DNA of 64,000 nt from Streptomyces filamentosus. Its GTDB lineage: Bacteria; Actinomycetota; Actinomycetes; Streptomycetales; Streptomycetaceae. Location of the stretch: NCBI RefSeq assembly GCF_014654895.1, contig NZ_BNBE01000001.1, forward strand, positions 3,928,501 to 3,992,500, in the 5' to 3' direction. Both the position numbers and the translations under genes were made by a program. Under the pieces are notes generated by a model. The model had not been told where the DNA came from, ran no database searches, and saw nothing but the letters and a program-made list of their open reading frames with translations. Positions 60,505 to 64,000 of this stretch are shown one piece after another; within the stretch, counting starts at the first letter, position 1, and each line of letters begins with the position of its first letter.

Positions 60505-61233
60505 CTACGACACCCCGAAGCGGCGTGCCAGTTCATCGCGCTGGCGTCGCACGAAGGCCGCGTCGACGACCGCGCCGTGCCCGGGGACGTACAGCGCGTC
60601 CTCGCCGCCGAGGGCGAGGAGCCGGTCGAGGGCGTCGGGCCAGCGGGAGCCGATCGCGTCGGGGCCCGCCTGGGGCTCGCCGGACTCCTCGACGAGGTCG
60701 CCGCAGAAGACCGTCTCGCGCTCGCCAGGGACCAGCAGGACCAGGTCGTGGCCGGTGTGGCCGGGGCCCACGTTGGCGAGGAGGACCTGCCGGCCGCCCA
60801 GGTCGAGGGTCCGCTCGCCGGTGACCGTGTGGTGCGGGACCACCAGCGTCTCCGCCGCCTCCGCCGCGGCCCGCTCGTCGGCGCCGTGCCGCACCGCGTC
60901 CTCGTACAGCTCCCGGCGGGTCCGGGGGGAGGCGAGGAGCTCGTCGGTGCCGACCGCGCCGAAGACCTCCGCGCCGGCGAAGGCCGCGGCGCCGAGGACG
61001 TGGTCGAAGTGGGGGTGGCCGAGTGCGATGTGCGTCACGCGCCGGCCGCCGGCGAGGGCCTCCGCCCGGGCCCGGATCTCCGCCCCCTCGGCGAGCGTGG
61101 CGCCGGTGTCGTACAGCAGCACGGCCCGTTCCCCCACGACCAGTCCGGTCGTGGCGTCCCAGCCGGGGAGCCGCCGCCGGCCCACCCCGTCCGCGAGTCC
61201 TTCCCACCCCTGAGCCGCCCAGTCGATACGCAT
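60505..61233 (-). CDS. MBL-fold metallo-hydrolase
   Basis: 242 residues beginning MRIDWAAQGWEGLADGVGRRRLPGWD. Zinc-binding motif HPHFDH (HxHxDH) near residue 72, GPGHTGHDLVLL and FCGDLVEESG, then YVPGHGAVV, as in glyoxalase-II/RNase-Z-type hydrolases. The substrate is unknown. The ATG at 61233 is about 140 bases from the hrcA start on the other strand, close to the CIRCE site. Confidence 0.93.
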   Translation of the reverse strand: MRIDWAAQGWEGLADGVGRRRLPGWDATTGLVVGERAVLLYDTGATLAEGAEIRARAEALAGGRRVTHIALGHPHFDHVLGAAAFAGAEVFGAVGTDELLASPRTRRELYEDAVRHGADERAAAEAAETLVVPHHTVTGERTLDLGGRQVLLANVGPGHTGHDLVLLVPGERETVFCGDLVEESGEPQAGPDAIGSRWPDALDRLLALGGEDALYVPGHGAVVDAAFVRRQRDELARRFGVS

Positions 61234-61305
61234 GTGCCCGACGGTAGCGGGTCCGCCTCCTTGCCAGGAGCGACCGGCCCGGCCGTACACTGGCCGGGGG
61301 TTTCC

Positions 61306-61330
61306 TGGCACTCGGGCAGGGCGAGTGCCA
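61306..61330 (+). promoter_or_regulatory. CIRCE operator
   Basis: TGGCACTC - 9 bases - GAGTGCCA (61306-61313 and 61323-61330) is a perfect inverted repeat matching the HrcA-binding CIRCE element, 42 bases before the hrcA start. It indicates heat-shock autoregulation of hrcA-dnaJ. Confidence 0.95.
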
Positions 61331-61371
61331 AAAGCGGAGCAACCGGAACGGCCGGAACGGGAGGTGTGCGC

Positions 61372-62391
61372 GTGCTGAGCGAACGCAGACTCGAGGTGCT
61401 GCGCGCCATCGTCCAGGACTACGTCGGGACGGAGGAGCCGGTCGGCTCCAAGGCACTCACCGAGCGCCACAGGCTCGGCGTGTCCCCGGCCACCGTCCGC
61501 AACGACATGGCGGTCCTGGAGGAAGAGGGCTACATCGCCCAGCCCCACACCAGCGCCGGCCGGATCCCCACCGACAAGGGCTACCGCCTCTTCGTGGACC
61601 GGCTGGCCGGCGTCAAGCCGCTGTCGACCCCCGAGCGGCGCGCCATCCACAACTTCCTCGACGGGGCCGTGGACCTCGACGACGTCGTGGGCCGCACGGT
61701 GCGGCTGCTCGCGCAGCTGACCCGGCAGGTCGCCGTCGTCCAGTACCCGTCGCTGACCCGCTCCTCCATCCGGCACGTGGAGCTGCTCGCGCTGACCCCG
61801 GCGCGGCTGATGCTCGTCCTCATCACGGACACCGGACGGGTCGAGCAGCGGGTCATCGACTGCCCCGCGCCCTTCGGCGAGACCTCCCTCGCCGACCTGC
61901 GCGCCCGGCTCAACGGCCGGGTCGGCGGACGCCGCTTCGCCGACGTGCCGCAGCTGGTGCAGGACCTCCCCGAGTCCTTCGAGGAGCCCGAGGAGCGCGC
62001 CACGGTCTCGGCCGTGATCGCGACCCTCCTCGAAACGCTCGTGGAGGAGCACGAGGAGCGGCTGATGATCGGCGGCACCGCCAATCTCACCCGCTTCGGA
62101 CACGACTTCCCGCTGACGATCAGGCCCGTACTGGAGGCCCTTGAGGAGCAGGTCGTGCTCCTCAAGCTGCTCGGCGAGGTCAAGGAATCGGGCATGACCG
62201 TACGCATCGGGCACGAGAACGCCTACGAGGGGCTGAACTCCACGTCCGTCGTCTCGGTCGGCTACGGTTCGGGCGGCGAGGCAGTCGCCAAACTCGGCGT
62301 GGTCGGACCGACCCGCATGGACTACCCCGGAACGATGGGAGCGGTACGCGCAGTGGCACGTTACGTCGGACAGATCCTGGCGGAGTCGTAA
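61372..62391 (+). CDS. hrcA: Heat-inducible transcription repressor HrcA
   Basis: The 339-residue protein starts VLSERRLEVLRAIVQDYVGTEEPVGSKAL with winged-helix DNA-binding motif SPATVRNDMAVLEEEGYIAQPHTSAGRIPTDKGYR, and the central and C-terminal HrcA domains (GGTANLTRF; GMTVRIGHEN). It represses heat-shock genes at CIRCE with GroE as cofactor. GTG 61372 has GGGAGG at suitable spacing; GTG 61366 is too close. The stop codon abuts the dnaJ GTG. Confidence 0.97.
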   Translation: MLSERRLEVLRAIVQDYVGTEEPVGSKALTERHRLGVSPATVRNDMAVLEEEGYIAQPHTSAGRIPTDKGYRLFVDRLAGVKPLSTPERRAIHNFLDGAVDLDDVVGRTVRLLAQLTRQVAVVQYPSLTRSSIRHVELLALTPARLMLVLITDTGRVEQRVIDCPAPFGETSLADLRARLNGRVGGRRFADVPQLVQDLPESFEEPEERATVSAVIATLLETLVEEHEERLMIGGTANLTRFGHDFPLTIRPVLEALEEQVVLLKLLGEVKESGMTVRIGHENAYEGLNSTSVVSVGYGSGGEAVAKLGVVGPTRMDYPGTMGAVRAVARYVGQILAES

Positions 62392-63531
62392 GTGGCCACG
62401 GACTACTACGCCGTCCTCGGCGTACGCCGCGACGCGTCCCAGGACGAGATCAAGAAGGCATTCCGTCGCCTCGCCCGCGAGCTTCACCCGGACGTCAATC
62501 CGGACCCGAAGACGCAGGAGCGGTTCAAGGAGATCAACGCCGCCTACGAGGTCCTGTCGGACCCGCAGAAGAAGCAGGTCTACGACCTGGGCGGCGACCC
62601 CCTCTCCGCCTCCGGCGGCGGTGGCGCGGGCGGTTTCGGAGCGGGTGGCTTCGGCAACTTCTCCGACATCATGGACGCCTTCTTCGGGCAGGCCACGCAG
62701 CGCGGGCCGCGCTCGCGGACCCGCCGCGGCCAGGACGCCATGATCCGCCTGGAGATCGACCTCAACGAGGCGGCCTTCGGCACCACCAAGGACATCCAGG
62801 TCGACACGGCCGTCGTCTGCACCACCTGTTCGGGTGAGGGAGCGGCGCCGGGCACCTCCGCGCAGACCTGCGACATGTGCCGCGGCCGCGGCGAGGTCTC
62901 GCAGGTCACCCGGTCGTTCCTCGGCCAGGTCATGACCTCCCGGCCCTGCCCCCAGTGCCAGGGCTTCGGCACCGTCGTCCCGACCCCGTGCCCCGAGTGC
63001 GCGGGCGACGGCCGGGTCCGCTCCCGCCGCACGCTGACGGTGAAGATCCCGGCGGGCGTCGACAACGGCACCCGGATCCAGCTCGCGGGCGAGGGCGAGG
63101 TCGGCCCCGGCGGCGGCCCCGCCGGCGACCTGTACGTCGAGATCCAGGAGACCCCGCACGAGGTCTTCCAGCGGCGCGGCGACGACCTGCACTGCACGGT
63201 CACCATCCCGATGACGGCGGCGGCGCTCGGCACCAAGGTGCAGCTCCAGACCCTCGACGGCCTGGAGGAGATCGACATCCGGCCGGGCACCCAGTCCGGC
63301 CAGTCGGTCCCGCTGCACGGCCGCGGCATCACGCACCTGCGGGGCAACGGGCGCGGCGACCTGATCGTCCACGTCGAGGTCCAGACTCCGACGAAGCTCG
63401 ACCCCGAGCAGGAGCGCCTCCTGCGCGAACTGGCCGTGCTGCGCGGCGAGGAGCGGCCCACCGGCCAGTTCCAGCCCGGCCAGCAGGGACTGTTCTCGCG
63501 GCTGAAGGACGCCTTCAACGGGCGCACGTGA
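62392..63531 (+). CDS. dnaJ: Chaperone protein DnaJ
   Basis: The 379-residue protein has the J domain with HPD (RELHPDVN, ~residue 32), a Gly-rich segment (GGGGAGGFGAGGFGNF), four CxxCxGxG zinc motifs (CTTCSGEG, CDMCRGRG, CPQCQGFG, CPECAGDG) and the two C-terminal substrate-binding domains. This is a DnaJ2-type co-chaperone of DnaK, expressed from the HrcA/CIRCE-controlled promoter and starting at GTG immediately after hrcA. Confidence 0.98.
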   Translation: MATDYYAVLGVRRDASQDEIKKAFRRLARELHPDVNPDPKTQERFKEINAAYEVLSDPQKKQVYDLGGDPLSASGGGGAGGFGAGGFGNFSDIMDAFFGQATQRGPRSRTRRGQDAMIRLEIDLNEAAFGTTKDIQVDTAVVCTTCSGEGAAPGTSAQTCDMCRGRGEVSQVTRSFLGQVMTSRPCPQCQGFGTVVPTPCPECAGDGRVRSRRTLTVKIPAGVDNGTRIQLAGEGEVGPGGGPAGDLYVEIQETPHEVFQRRGDDLHCTVTIPMTAAALGTKVQLQTLDGLEEIDIRPGTQSGQSVPLHGRGITHLRGNGRGDLIVHVEVQTPTKLDPEQERLLRELAVLRGEERPTGQFQPGQQGLFSRLKDAFNGRT

Positions 63532-63632
63532 CCGGGACGCGGACGCGCTCCGCGTGACCTCCGCGTGAGGGGGCGGCACTCCGGGTGCCGCCCCTTTCCC
63601 GTGCCCGCGATCGGGCATGGCACGATGCCCAT

Positions 63633-64000
63633 ATGTCCACCACCGCGCTGAACGATCTCTTCCGGTACCCGATCGTGCAGGCCCCCATGGCGGGTGGCGC
63701 TTCCTGTCCCGAGCTCGTCGGCGCCGTCTGCGAGGCCGGCGGGCTCGGTTTCCTCGCGGCCGGGTACAAGACCGCCGACAGCCTCTACCAGGAGGTCAAG
63801 CAGACCCGGAGGCTGACCGGACGGCCCTTCGGCGTCAACGTCTTCATGCCCCAGGCCGGACCCACGGCCGACCCCGCGGCCGTCGAGGTCTACCGCCACC
63901 AGCTCGCCGGGGAGGCCGGCTGGTACGAGACCCCGCTCGGCGACCCCGACAGCGGCCGGGACGACGGCTACGAGTCCAAGCTGGCGATTCTCCTGGACGA
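63633..64000 (+). CDS. Nitronate monooxygenase/2-nitropropane dioxygenase-like protein, truncated
   Basis: The ATG at 63633 gives STTALNDLFRYPIVQAPMAGGASCPELVGAVCEAGGLGFLAAGYKT, the standard FMN-binding TIM-barrel opening (PMAGG), then GVNVFMP. The enzyme oxidises nitronates or, in relatives, acts as an enoyl reductase. About 122 codons are in the window; the rest is past base 64000. From memory, this gene follows dnaJ in other Streptomyces. Confidence 0.9.
   Translation, partial: MSTTALNDLFRYPIVQAPMAGGASCPELVGAVCEAGGLGFLAAGYKTADSLYQEVKQTRRLTGRPFGVNVFMPQAGPTADPAAVEVYRHQLAGEAGWYETPLGDPDSGRDDGYESKLAILLD

Overview
The window looks like a chromosomal core segment of a Streptomyces species. Evidence: very high G+C with the third-position bias that produces long shadow frames on the opposite strand, frequent GTG starts, HrcA/CIRCE control of dnaJ, and a gene order (rne-rplU-rpmA-obgE ... 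proB ... proA ... nadD-LCP-rsfS ... leuS ... comEA-comEC ... holA/rpsT-lepA ... hemW ... hrcA-dnaJ) that I recall as typical of the genus. About 52 protein genes are supported, counting one 12-codon leader peptide, plus three identical tRNA-Ala(GGC) genes. I see no rRNA, CRISPR array, insertion sequence, prophage or plasmid-type origin.

Layout. 1-2 kb: 3'-truncated glycosyltransferase gene on the minus strand. 2-10.4 kb: Trp-rich repeat protein, TIGR03936/DUF2344-type protein, RNase E/G with long low-complexity arms, L21, L27 and ObgE. 10.4-20.5 kb: surface-polymer region with a PIG-L deacetylase lipoprotein, a beta-domain protein translationally coupled to a GT4-Stealth fusion, a second Stealth phosphotransferase, GalE and GtrA. 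20.6-31.6 kb: proline genes proB and proA, a pair of related single-pass membrane proteins, an M48 protease, two tiny membrane proteins, nadD, an LCP/LytR_C-type protein, rsfS and a histidine phosphatase. 31.7-37.7 kb: tRNA-Ala triplet interleaved with a zinc-ribbon protein and a GT87 mannosyltransferase-like gene, then leuS behind what looks like a Leu-codon leader-peptide attenuator. 37.9-48.2 kb: DegV, ComEA-ComEC, an ArsR-type regulator with an MFS transporter, arylamine N-acetyltransferase, a YceI fusion, holA and rpsT. 48.4-64 kb: lepA, an acyl-CoA ligase, a 1,912-residue helicase-nuclease-GreA-like fusion, hemW, DUF3097, an MBL hydrolase, hrcA-dnaJ and the start of a nitronate monooxygenase-like gene.

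How the genes fit together. Two Stealth enzymes (hexose-1-phosphate transferases), a GT4 domain, GalE (UDP-galactose), GtrA (lipid-linked sugar flipping) and an LCP-type protein form a plausible kit for a glycosyl-phosphate wall polymer. From memory, S. coelicolor makes a poly-diglycosylphosphate attached by the LCP protein PdtA, and the LCP gene here sits in the same kind of context (nadD upstream, rsfS downstream). The most novel-looking gene is the solitary helicase-nuclease with a GreA/GreB-like C-terminus, which looks like a possible defence effector working at RNA polymerase. Other notable points are the leuS attenuator, a duplicated obgE 3' end, and two genes whose best-supported start codon is CTG. 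Everything here is from reading the sequence by eye; no database search was run.
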